A DNA stretch of 21,595 nucleotides, from contig CALFNW010000147.1 in the NCBI GenBank assembly GCA_937902275.1, forward strand, positions 1 to 21,595, in the 5' to 3' direction. This DNA is from UBA4717 sp002404395. Lineage in GTDB: Bacteria; Bacillota; Clostridia; Oscillospirales; CAG-272. The position numbers and the translations under genes were made by a program. The notes under the pieces were generated by a model. The model saw only the letters and a list, made by a program, of their open reading frames with translations. It did not search any database and was not told where the DNA came from. Below are positions 15,769 to 21,595 of this stretch, one piece after another; position 1 is the first letter of the stretch, and every line of letters begins with the position of its first letter.

Positions 15769-16341
15769 TTTTTTGATAAGCCTCAGCACGCTGTATATTT
15801 TGACAGATACCGGTACGATCGGCGCGCGCAGGATTTTTTCAAACGGGATCTCGATCTCCGAGCTTTCCTTTTCCGCGCTTTTGATCCGTTTGAACATACG
15901 CATAAAAGCTTCGCGCAAAAGCTCAGCGTCATGCGGCTCAATATATCCGCTGTCTGCCGGGATCTCGTCGGTATCCTTGCTGTAGCGCCTGCCGTAATTT
16001 TCAAACCGTTCACCGAGTATCCCCGAAGCTTCTTTGATCCGCTTATATTCAAGCAGTGCCTCGGCAAGCCTTGCGCGCGGATCCTCTGCTTCCTCTTCTT
16101 CACTCGGAAGTAACATACGACTCTTTATATACATAAGCTCGGATGCCATCACAATAAACTCGCCGGCAATATCCATATCCATGCTCTGCATCAGCGCCAG
16201 GTGCTCCATATACTGATCGAATATCAGCGCGATGGGTATATCGCAGATCTCAACCTTGTTTTTGGCAACCAGCGACAGCAGCAGATCAAGCGGACCCTCA
16301 AACTCCTCAAGCTTGAAAGTGAGCGCCGTAGTGTTGTCCAT
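15712..16341 (-). CDS. scpA: Segregation and condensation protein A, frameshifted near its C-terminus
   Basis: 209 residues as read. ScpA is the kleisin that bridges the two SMC heads. The N-terminal SMC-binding domain is intact: FKLEEFEGPLDLLLSLVAKN, DIPIALIFDQYMEHL, then GEFIVMASELMYIKSRMLLP. After KIYSVLRLIKK (residue 191) the frame turns to unrelated sequence and stops at 15712, while family-like sequence continues in the -1 frame to 15542. AGGAGAG lies four bases before the ATG, so translation initiation looks normal. The M50 protease gene ends 27 bases upstream. ScpA is important for viability in fast growth, so a sequencing or assembly error (A6 for A7) is the simplest explanation; a programmed shift is possible. 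Confidence 0.88.
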   Translation of the reverse strand: MDNTTALTFKLEEFEGPLDLLLSLVAKNKVEICDIPIALIFDQYMEHLALMQSMDMDIAGEFIVMASELMYIKSRMLLPSEEEEAEDPRARLAEALLEYKRIKEASGILGERFENYGRRYSKDTDEIPADSGYIEPHDAELLREAFMRMFKRIKSAEKESSEIEIPFEKILRAPIVPVSVKIYSVLRLIKKAAVSDTPRCSVRLAPARN

Positions 16342-16368
16342 AAGTCTCTCCTGTAACCTAAAGCAACG

Positions 16369-17055
16369 TTATGCGAAAAAAGGTATAAGACCGACAAGCC
16401 TGCTGAACACGTCATACACAAATCCGGTCGCAACGTTAAGCGGTCGGTTCAATAATCCCGTCCACAAAAGTACAAACAGCCCGATCTGTATGTACCGTTC
16501 ATACTGCATGAGCCCGAAATAATACTTTTCGGGAAGCACTACGAACAGCACACGCGAGCCGTCAAGCGGCGGTACCGGTATCAGATTGAACAGTCCGAGC
16601 GAGATATTAAGAAGCGCAACATATTGGAAAAACTGTATGATCAGGCTCACGACATTATATGTGAAGTTGCTGTTGATTTTTATAATATCGTTCTGACAGA
16701 GTGTAAGCATTACGTTCGTACCGATAATGCCGATAAAGGACATCAAAAGATTGGAAACCGGTCCGGCAAGCGCAGTTATCGCCATACCGGTTTTGGGATG
16801 CTTGAAATATCGGCTGTTAACCTGTACGGGCTTCGCCCAACCGAAATGCAGAAAGAGCATACAGATAAAACCTACGGGATCAATATGTGCAAAGGGATTG
16901 AGCGAAAGTCTTCCCATTTTCTTTGCCGTGGGATCTCCCATCTTATATGCGGCATAGCCATGTGCGAACTCGTGAAAAGTCAGTGCAAGCAGTATAACGA
17001 TCGTACTGAGCAAAAAACCGGCAGGATCGTTTATAATTTCTCTGATAGTATTCAT
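16369..17055 (-). CDS. M50 family membrane metalloprotease (site-2 protease type)
   Basis: 228 residues with several membrane helices. LTFHEFAHGYAAYKMGDPTA contains the zinc motif HExxH (28-32), followed by GRLSLNPFAHIDPVG, and LFNLIPVPPLDGSRVL supplies the later conserved motif with its metal-binding Asp. This is the small YwhC/Rv-like branch of site-2 proteases with no PDZ domain. Such enzymes cut substrates within the membrane; its target is unknown. The open frame extends upstream to a TTG at 17127, but ATG 17055 matches the family start. Its ribosome site is weak and sits beside a CCGGC/GCCGG hairpin (17070-17082). It lies between engB and scpA, and M50 genes next to scpA are common in Clostridia. 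Confidence 0.9.
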   Translation of the reverse strand: MNTIREIINDPAGFLLSTIVILLALTFHEFAHGYAAYKMGDPTAKKMGRLSLNPFAHIDPVGFICMLFLHFGWAKPVQVNSRYFKHPKTGMAITALAGPVSNLLMSFIGIIGTNVMLTLCQNDIIKINSNFTYNVVSLIIQFFQYVALLNISLGLFNLIPVPPLDGSRVLFVVLPEKYYFGLMQYERYIQIGLFVLLWTGLLNRPLNVATGFVYDVFSRLVGLIPFFA

Positions 17056-17148
17056 TATACATAAAGACACCGGCGTTGCCGGCTCATATTCAATAATTGT
17101 CCGACTGCTCCTGAAGCGTACAGTCAAAACAGTACAAGCCTGAGCGGT

Positions 17149-17748
17149 TTATGCCTGAACCGCGCGAAGCACTTCGCGCATAAGCTCATCGCGTCCGAGC
17201 TTATTCAGCGACGAAAACGGAATTATCATCGTTCCCTCTCTTACAAGTTCGTACTCCGCAAGCGCCTTGATATTATTTTCGCCCTGAGTGGTATTGAGCT
17301 TGTCGATCTTGGTTGCCGCAATAATATAAGGAATGTTTTCGCTGTTCAGCCATTCAAGCATCATATCATCGTCTGCAGTCGGTCCTACCTTTATGTCGAT
17401 GAGCTGTACCACGGCTTTGAGTGTTTTTCGATCTGCAGATGTGAAATAGTCATTGCAGAGCTTCGACCACTTCTCGCGATCGGCAGGCGGGCGCTTCGCA
17501 AAGCCGTACCCGGGCAGGTCAACAAGATAGAATTGCTTGTCGACGTCATAAAAATTGATCGTTATAGTCTTGCCGGGCTGAGCGCTTACTCTGGCAAGCT
17601 TTTTTCGTCCGAGCAATGTGTTTACGAGCGAGCTCTTGCCGACATTTGAACGACCTGAAAACGCTATCTGCGCACGACCGTCGCGCGGAAACTGATTCAG
17701 ATTGCCGGCGCATACGGCGAGGTCGGAATTTTGAATGTTAAGCTTCAT
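17149..17748 (-). CDS. engB: Ribosome biogenesis GTP-binding protein EngB/YsxC
   Basis: 199 residues, the full family length. The G1 loop GRSNVGKSS (32-40), the G2 region around PGKTITINFY, the G3 motif DLPGYGFAKRP starting at D77 and the G4 motif TKID are all present. The GTPase helps in late assembly of the large ribosomal subunit. It starts eight bases after the lon stop, and its ribosome site overlaps the end of lon, giving the classic lonA-ysxC pair of Firmicutes and probable translational coupling. Confidence 0.95.
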   Translation of the reverse strand: MKLNIQNSDLAVCAGNLNQFPRDGRAQIAFSGRSNVGKSSLVNTLLGRKKLARVSAQPGKTITINFYDVDKQFYLVDLPGYGFAKRPPADREKWSKLCNDYFTSADRKTLKAVVQLIDIKVGPTADDDMMLEWLNSENIPYIIAATKIDKLNTTQGENNIKALAEYELVREGTMIIPFSSLNKLGRDELMREVLRAVQA

Positions 17749-17756
17749 TATTCATC

Positions 17757-20180
17757 TCACTTTTCGGAATTTCTGACCGCAGGTATCGACGGAGCCTTCG
17801 GCACCATCGGTACGCGCACAGAGTGCTTCGGGAGCTTCGGTTCGTTAACTTTGAATGTTATCGGCAGTCCGATAAGCGCGTTTGCAAAAACTTCATCAAT
17901 TTCGCTCACCGGAATAAATTCCAGATTTGCCTTTACCGCAGGATCAAGTTCGTCAAGATCTCCGATATTGTCTTTCGGTATTATCACCTTTTTTACTCCC
18001 GCAGTATAAGCGGCAAGCGTTTTTTCCCTCAACCCGCCGATTGCAAGTACCCGTCCGCGCAACGTAAGCTCACCCGTCATCGCGATATCGCGTCTGACCT
18101 CATAGTTTCCGAGCGCCGAGGCAAGCACCGTGGCAAGCGTTACGCCCGCACTCGGTCCGTCCTTCGGCACCGCACCCTCGGGCACATGAATATGTATATC
18201 CTTTTCCGCACAGAACTTTGAGTCTATCGAAAGCTCGGTAGCACGCGAACGTACAAGACTGTACGCAATATGCGCCGACTCCTTCATAACGTCTCCGAGC
18301 GATCCGGTCAGCTCAAGCTTGCCGGTTCCGTCCATGACCGCAGCCTCTATCTTCAAAAGATCTCCGCCGATCTCGGTATAGGCAAGTCCGTTGACAACGC
18401 CGACCTCATCCTGCTCCGAAATCGTGATCGGCAATGTCTTTCGGTTTCCGAGGTACTCCTTGAGATTCTTTTCGGTTATATTAAGTCTGCCTTTACCCTC
18501 TGCCTTTGACATCGCCGCCTTGCGGCAAAGCGAAGCAAGCTCACGCTCAAGCTGTCTTACTCCGGCTTCGGCAGTATAGTAATCACACAACTCAAGTATC
18601 GCCTTATCGGATACCTTCAGATCACTTTTTGAAAGCCCGTGACGCACAAGCTGTTTCGGCAGGAGGTGATGCTTTGCGATCTCAAGTTTTTCGGTGCGCG
18701 AATATGAATCAAGATGGATCGTCTCCATTCGGTCAAGCAAGGGGCGCGGCACATTCGAAAGCGAGTTCGCGGTTGCAATGAACATACATTCCGAAAGATC
18801 CACCGGAAGCTCTATATAGTGATCTCTGAAATTTTTATTCTGCTCACTGTCGAGTACTTCGAGTAACGCGGAGGCAGGATCGCCGTTCGCACTCGCGGAC
18901 ATTTTGTCGATCTCGTCAAGCAGAATCACCGGATTTTTCACACCCGCATTTATCAGCGCGTTGATTATGCGTCCGGGCATTGATCCTATATAAGTTTTGC
19001 GATGGCCGCGTATATCCGATTCGTCCCTTACTCCACCGAGCGATACTCTGACAAATTCCCTTTTCATGGAACGTGCGATCGATGAGGCGATCGAAGTTTT
19101 ACCGACCCCGGGAGGTCCGTCCAAACAGATTATCTGTCCGTTCACGCTCGGAGAAAGCTGCTTTACCGCTATATATTCAAGTATTCTCTTTTTTACCTTC
19201 TCAAGCCCGTAGTGGTCACGGTCAAGCACACGGCGCGCCGCTTCAACATTGGCGCCCTTTCCCGAAACTCTATTCCACGGTATGGAAAGGCAGGTCTCAA
19301 GATAGGCACGCGCAACCGCGTTTTCCGGAGAGCCGTATTGGTTATGCGACATACGTTCGGCTTCCTTGCGCAGCTTTGCCTCAACTTCTTCGGGCAGTTT
19401 CGCCGCAACGATCCTTGCCAAAAACTCGTCGCTTTCGCTTTCCTCGCCAAGCTCGCGCTTGATGACCTTGATCTCTTCGCGAAGATAATAGTCGCGCTGA
19501 TTTTCATCCATCGCAATATTGACCTTGCGATTTATGTCGTCGTCGATCTTCGCGGTCATAATTTCATCCTCAAGGCAGAAGATCGCGATCTCAATACGCT
19601 TTTGAGGATCGTTTTCTTTGAGCACCCTGAGCTTGTGAGCACGTTCTTCAAGCACCTGCGCGCCTACGAAATCGGCAAGCAGTCCGATACTGCGTATCGT
19701 GTTGACCGCCTGTTCCACATCGGGCGAAACACGCATGGACGTAAGCTTCATCTGCGCAATGCACTCACGCACACGTCTGATAAGCGTTGCGGTTTCATCG
19801 CCGAACGAAGGCTCCTGCGGAGACATTCTCACGATTATTTCGGCAACATTCATGCCGTCATGACGGTCAAGCTCAATTATCTCTGCGCGATCGACCGGTG
19901 CAAGCAGTACCCTGCACATTCCGCCTTCACGGCTGAGTATCTGCTTGACTTCGGATATGGTCGCGTACTTGTACACCCCGTCAACAGACTCTTTTTCCTC
20001 GCCGAGCTCGCTCGGAAACGCCGTGAGCAGGCGGCTGTCGGCACTGTAAGCATATTCGGCAGAACGTATGTCATCTTCATCTATAAAATCAACGGCAGTA
20101 GGTATCCCGGGAAACGCGATCACACCCGAAAGTACAGCCGCCGGAAGTGTGTTTTTTCTGATTTTTACTATTTTTGTCAT
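17757..20180 (-). CDS. lon: ATP-dependent Lon protease
   Basis: 807 residues, close to the usual 770-810. Order of domains: N-terminal substrate-recognition domain (about 10-200), helical linker, AAA+ module with Walker A GPPGVGKT (355-362) and Walker B LLDEID (420-425), then the serine-lysine protease domain with PKDGPSAG (catalytic S677) and K720. Lon degrades misfolded and short-lived regulatory proteins in the cytoplasm. AAGGA lies eight bases before the ATG, and an extended -10 box (TGATATAAT) is 35-43 bases upstream. I see no CIRCE or CtsR-type operator. It heads the minus-strand cluster, with engB following after eight bases. Confidence 0.97.
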   Translation of the reverse strand: MTKIVKIRKNTLPAAVLSGVIAFPGIPTAVDFIDEDDIRSAEYAYSADSRLLTAFPSELGEEKESVDGVYKYATISEVKQILSREGGMCRVLLAPVDRAEIIELDRHDGMNVAEIIVRMSPQEPSFGDETATLIRRVRECIAQMKLTSMRVSPDVEQAVNTIRSIGLLADFVGAQVLEERAHKLRVLKENDPQKRIEIAIFCLEDEIMTAKIDDDINRKVNIAMDENQRDYYLREEIKVIKRELGEESESDEFLARIVAAKLPEEVEAKLRKEAERMSHNQYGSPENAVARAYLETCLSIPWNRVSGKGANVEAARRVLDRDHYGLEKVKKRILEYIAVKQLSPSVNGQIICLDGPPGVGKTSIASSIARSMKREFVRVSLGGVRDESDIRGHRKTYIGSMPGRIINALINAGVKNPVILLDEIDKMSASANGDPASALLEVLDSEQNKNFRDHYIELPVDLSECMFIATANSLSNVPRPLLDRMETIHLDSYSRTEKLEIAKHHLLPKQLVRHGLSKSDLKVSDKAILELCDYYTAEAGVRQLERELASLCRKAAMSKAEGKGRLNITEKNLKEYLGNRKTLPITISEQDEVGVVNGLAYTEIGGDLLKIEAAVMDGTGKLELTGSLGDVMKESAHIAYSLVRSRATELSIDSKFCAEKDIHIHVPEGAVPKDGPSAGVTLATVLASALGNYEVRRDIAMTGELTLRGRVLAIGGLREKTLAAYTAGVKKVIIPKDNIGDLDELDPAVKANLEFIPVSEIDEVFANALIGLPITFKVNEPKLPKHSVRVPMVPKAPSIPAVRNSEK

Positions 20181-20214
20181 TGGTTATGTCCTTAATTCAA
20201 TTTGTACTCAATTG

Positions 20215-20223
20215 ATTATATCA
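20215..20223 (-). promoter_or_regulatory. Extended -10 promoter element for lon
   Basis: Minus strand TGATATAAT (20223-20215) is a perfect TGnTATAAT. The TTGACG further up (20238-20233) is only 12 bases away, too close to act as its -35 box, so the extended -10 probably carries recognition. Confidence 0.55.
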
Positions 20224-20283
20224 CAAAATCATCGTCAATTCCATAGTTTTTACACTTTTTTAAATATTTAATTATTTCGCGAT

Positions 20284-20318
20284 AAAAAAAGAAACAGCCG
20301 CAGAATCCGTGCGGCTGT
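20284..20318 (-). terminator. Intrinsic terminator of the small-RNA candidate
   Basis: Minus strand: ACAGCCGCA (20318-20310), a seven-base loop, TGCGGCTGT (20302-20294), then TTCTTTTTTT. On the plus strand the T-run is missing, so it acts only on minus-strand transcripts. No protein gene ends before it on that strand within the window. Confidence 0.85.
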
Positions 20319-20440
20319 ATCATAAGCTTGATACTCCACGGATCTTGCGGACTGCCTGTAAAGTGCCTCATCATAATCCCGCAAAACGAACACAGAGAAG
20401 TATGTATAGGCGCTTAAAACCGTATTACGGTTATACGGCA
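20284..20440 (-). ncRNA. Candidate structured small RNA, class unidentified
   Basis: A strong promoter and a strong terminator on the minus strand bracket about 157 bases with no convincing coding sequence. Local pairings visible in the RNA: AACCGU/ACGGUU near the 5' end; CUGCC (5' end) with GGCAG; CCU and CAUA with UAUG and AGG across a 3x3 internal loop; CCGC/GUGG; a GUAUCA/UGAUAC hairpin; and the terminator stem. Together they give a long irregular rod with 3' hairpins. Size and a rod with internal loops would suit a 6S-type RNA, but I recognise no diagnostic sequence. It lies divergent from cotJA and upstream of lon. Confidence 0.55.
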
Positions 20441-20446
20441 GAGTAT

Positions 20447-20475
20447 ATTATACTTCAATCAAAGCGTTTTGTAAA
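20447..20475 (-). promoter_or_regulatory. Strong sigma-A-type promoter of small-RNA candidate
   Basis: Minus strand: TTTACA (20475-20470), a 17-base spacer and TATAAT (20452-20447). The predicted start is near 20440. No coding sequence on this strand follows before the terminator at 20284-20318. Confidence 0.75.
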
Positions 20476-20587
20476 TTAGTAGTTTTGACGATTTTTCGAC
20501 ACAATTTTTGTGATATTTGCGATTTTTGGTGATTGACAAGGGTTTTTCGGGCTATTTTTAAAGAAAAAAATTTTTTATTGTCGAAAA

Positions 20588-20618
20588 AATTATTCTCAAG
20601 GTGAAATTGTCATGCATA
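20588..20618 (+). promoter_or_regulatory. Weak candidate sigma-E-type promoter for the cotJ operon
   Basis: AATTATT (20588-20594) and CATGCATA (20611-20618) resemble the sigma-E -35 and -10 boxes used by cotJ in Bacillus, but the 16-base spacing is slightly long and both matches are imperfect. The leader then carries a hairpin at 20631-20652 (GAC/GTC and TCCG/CGGA around one mismatch). The rest of 20476-20740 is AT-rich and shows nothing else I can name. Confidence 0.25.
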
Positions 20619-20740
20619 ATATGATATGGAGACCTCCGAAACTGCGGAAGTCTTTGCAAAAACAAGCAGCAAATCGCACGGCTGTTATGCAGTCGGACGA
20701 TATTCATAAAACACTTTTGCATCGCAAAACGGAGAAAACA

Positions 20741-21046
20741 ATGAATCATAACGATGAATATTCAAACATGAGACCGCGATATCCCGGAAATGACGGAAAC
20801 ACCGATGATTATGCGCTTATCGACGAATTGATAGGTCAAAACGGTAGCTCCGGACACGCAAACGATAACACCGATAATAATACACACTGCTCACTGCCGG
20901 AATTTTCAAAGCAGGTTCCGCAGGCGATGGTTTATTCGCCTCATCAGTGTTTTGACGGGCTATATGACCCCGATACTGCACTTGAACGCGGAACACTTTT
21001 TAAAGAACTCGACCTTCCTTTCGGAGGCAGATCGCTTATAAAATAA
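20741..21046 (+). CDS. cotJA: Spore coat associated protein CotJA
   Basis: 101 residues. The conserved C-terminal part is clear: PQAMVYSPHQCFDGLYDP, then DTALERGTLFKELDLPFGG, matching the CotJA pattern of a Pro-rich lead and a GTLFKEL end. The N-terminal half is Asn/Asp-rich and variable. The open frame reaches up to an ATG at 20612, but ATG 20741 has GGAG at proper distance and gives a protein nearer the family's usual length. CotJA with CotJB is thought to help place CotJC in the inner spore coat during mother-cell (sigma-E) expression. It is 41 bases before cotJB. Confidence 0.9.
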   Translation: MNHNDEYSNMRPRYPGNDGNTDDYALIDELIGQNGSSGHANDNTDNNTHCSLPEFSKQVPQAMVYSPHQCFDGLYDPDTALERGTLFKELDLPFGGRSLIK

Positions 21047-21087
21047 TATAAGCGTCGCCGATTTTTTTCGATTTAACGGAGATTAAA

Positions 21088-21339
21088 ATGAACAAACATT
21101 CAAGATCACTGATGAAAGCAGACTTCGCGCTGCTTGAGACTGTCCTGTACCTTGATACTCACCCAAATGATACAAAAGCCCTTGAGTATTATGAAAAAGC
21201 GCGCAAAGCGTATCACGATGCACGTGACGAGTACGAAGCAATGCACGGCCCTACAAGCGCAGACTCGGACTTTGCAGTAAAAAACGGCAATTTTGCATGG
21301 TCGACAAATCCCTGGCCGTGGCAGAACGACGAAGCTTGA
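21088..21339 (+). CDS. cotJB: Spore coat protein CotJB
   Basis: 83 residues, a normal length. The family pattern is clear: LMKADFALLETVLYLDTHPN, then DTKALEYYEKARKAYHDARD, then the closing WSTNPWPWQN. GGAG lies before the ATG with a seven-base gap. It is a small helical spore coat component whose gene always lies between cotJA and cotJC. Its exact role is not established. Confidence 0.94.
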   Translation: MNKHSRSLMKADFALLETVLYLDTHPNDTKALEYYEKARKAYHDARDEYEAMHGPTSADSDFAVKNGNFAWSTNPWPWQNDEA

Positions 21340-21357
21340 GAAAGGAAACATGATACA

Positions 21358-21595
21358 ATGTGGCAATACGAACGCGAATTACAGTATCCGGTAAAAATCA
21401 AAGAGGCAAATCCTCGCCTTGCAAGTATAATCGTAAGCCAGCTCGGCGGACCGGACGGTGAGCTCGGCGCTTCCATGCGCTATCTGAATCAACGATATTC
21501 AATGCCGTACAACGAAATTACCGGTATATTGACAGATGTGGGTAGAGAAGCCTCTGAAATGTTCCATTCAGAGGCTACGGCTTTTTTTGATGCTT
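21358..21595 (+). CDS. cotJC: CotJC spore coat manganese-catalase-like protein, 5' part
   Basis: 79 codons are open to the window edge. Residues 1-62 (MWQYERELQYPVKI, then QLGGPDGELGASMRYLNQRY, then GILTDVG) match CotJC, a ferritin-like di-manganese protein of about 190 residues related to catalases. After TDVG the family continues TEEFAHLEM, which contains metal-ligand Glu and His residues. Here the frame reads REASEMFHSEATAFFDA, encoded by a perfect palindrome followed by seven T. The similarity therefore ends near 21542. Either the gene is interrupted or the last 50 bases are not contiguous with it in the genome. AAAGGA lies 11 bases before the ATG, and the start is 18 bases after cotJB. 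Confidence 0.85.
   Translation, partial: MWQYERELQYPVKIKEANPRLASIIVSQLGGPDGELGASMRYLNQRYSMPYNEITGILTDVGREASEMFHSEATAFFDA
21549..21588. repeat. Palindrome plus T-run at the window end
   Basis: AGCCTCTGAA (21549-21558) and its exact complement TTCAGAGGCT (21567-21576) flank an eight-base loop. ACGGC and TTTTTTT (21582-21588) follow. It resembles an intrinsic terminator, but it lies inside the cotJC frame just after similarity to CotJC ends. Confidence 0.6.

Noticed and set aside
17056..17127. Longer M50 protease starting at TTG 17127
   Set aside because: The added 24 residues are charged and unlike the family, whose proteins begin just before the first membrane helix as ATG 17055 does.
19212..20195. 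327-residue plus-strand open frame
   Set aside because: It lies wholly opposite lon, has basic, low-complexity composition and no family motifs; lon is unmistakable on the other strand.
20224..20260. Heat-shock operator (CIRCE or CtsR box) before lon
   Set aside because: I looked for the CIRCE inverted repeat and for GGTCAAA direct repeats and found neither.
20216..20374. 52-codon minus-strand frame (MMRHFTGSPQDPW...) across the small-RNA region
   Set aside because: It runs through the terminator hairpin and its T-run (Phe codons) and stops within the lon -10 box. A transcript ending at the terminator would lack its second half, and its ribosome site is weak.
20612..20740. Longer N-terminus for CotJA
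   Set aside because: There is no good ribosome site at 20612, and the extra 43 residues are not CotJA-like, whereas ATG 20741 has GGAG at the right distance.

Overview
The window looks like chromosome from an uncultured, spore-forming, Gram-positive gut-type clostridium, probably Oscillospiraceae/Ruminococcaceae-like. The grounds are Firmicutes gene neighbourhoods (lon-engB, scpA-scpB, ytfJ beside a DUF2953 gene, cotJA-cotJB-cotJC), AGGAGG-type ribosome sites, sigma-A-type promoters and S-layer homology (SLH) proteins. The genus assignment is inference. I see no tRNA, rRNA, CRISPR array, phage or transposase gene.

Layout. (1) 1-4428, plus strand: the 3' end of one SLH surface protein, then a complete 1137-residue secreted paralogue with a beta-helix region and three SLH repeats. 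Each gene is followed by nearly the same long terminator hairpin. (2) 4563-7169, plus: a PMCA-like P-type calcium ATPase, ending at a hairpin shared with the convergent operon. (3) 7250-9991, minus: a two-gene operon of cytoplasmic GH78 alpha-L-rhamnosidase then a VanZ-like membrane protein, transcribed from a strong promoter that diverges from (4) a DUF362 gene (10290-11180, plus). (5) 11274-20180, minus: ten genes running lon, engB, M50 membrane protease, scpA, scpB, DUF2953, ytfJ, D-Ala-D-Ala carboxypeptidase, rluB-type pseudouridine synthase, small GNAT-like protein. This cluster joins protein quality control, ribosome assembly, chromosome condensation and sporulation/cell-wall functions. 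(6) 20284-20475, minus: a strong promoter and a strong terminator bracket about 157 nt with no convincing gene, a candidate structured small RNA. (7) 20741-21595, plus: the spore coat operon cotJA-cotJB-cotJC, with cotJC running off the window.

Points that stand out are the unassigned small-RNA gene between lon and cotJ; a -1 frameshift in scpA at a run of six A (coding strand); a hairpin that covers the ribosome site of the carboxypeptidase gene; the duplicated SLH-gene-plus-terminator unit; and the abrupt loss of CotJC similarity at a palindrome about 50 bases before the window end, which may be an assembly junction.

I did not find a clearly new multi-gene system. The small-RNA locus is the strongest candidate for something undescribed.
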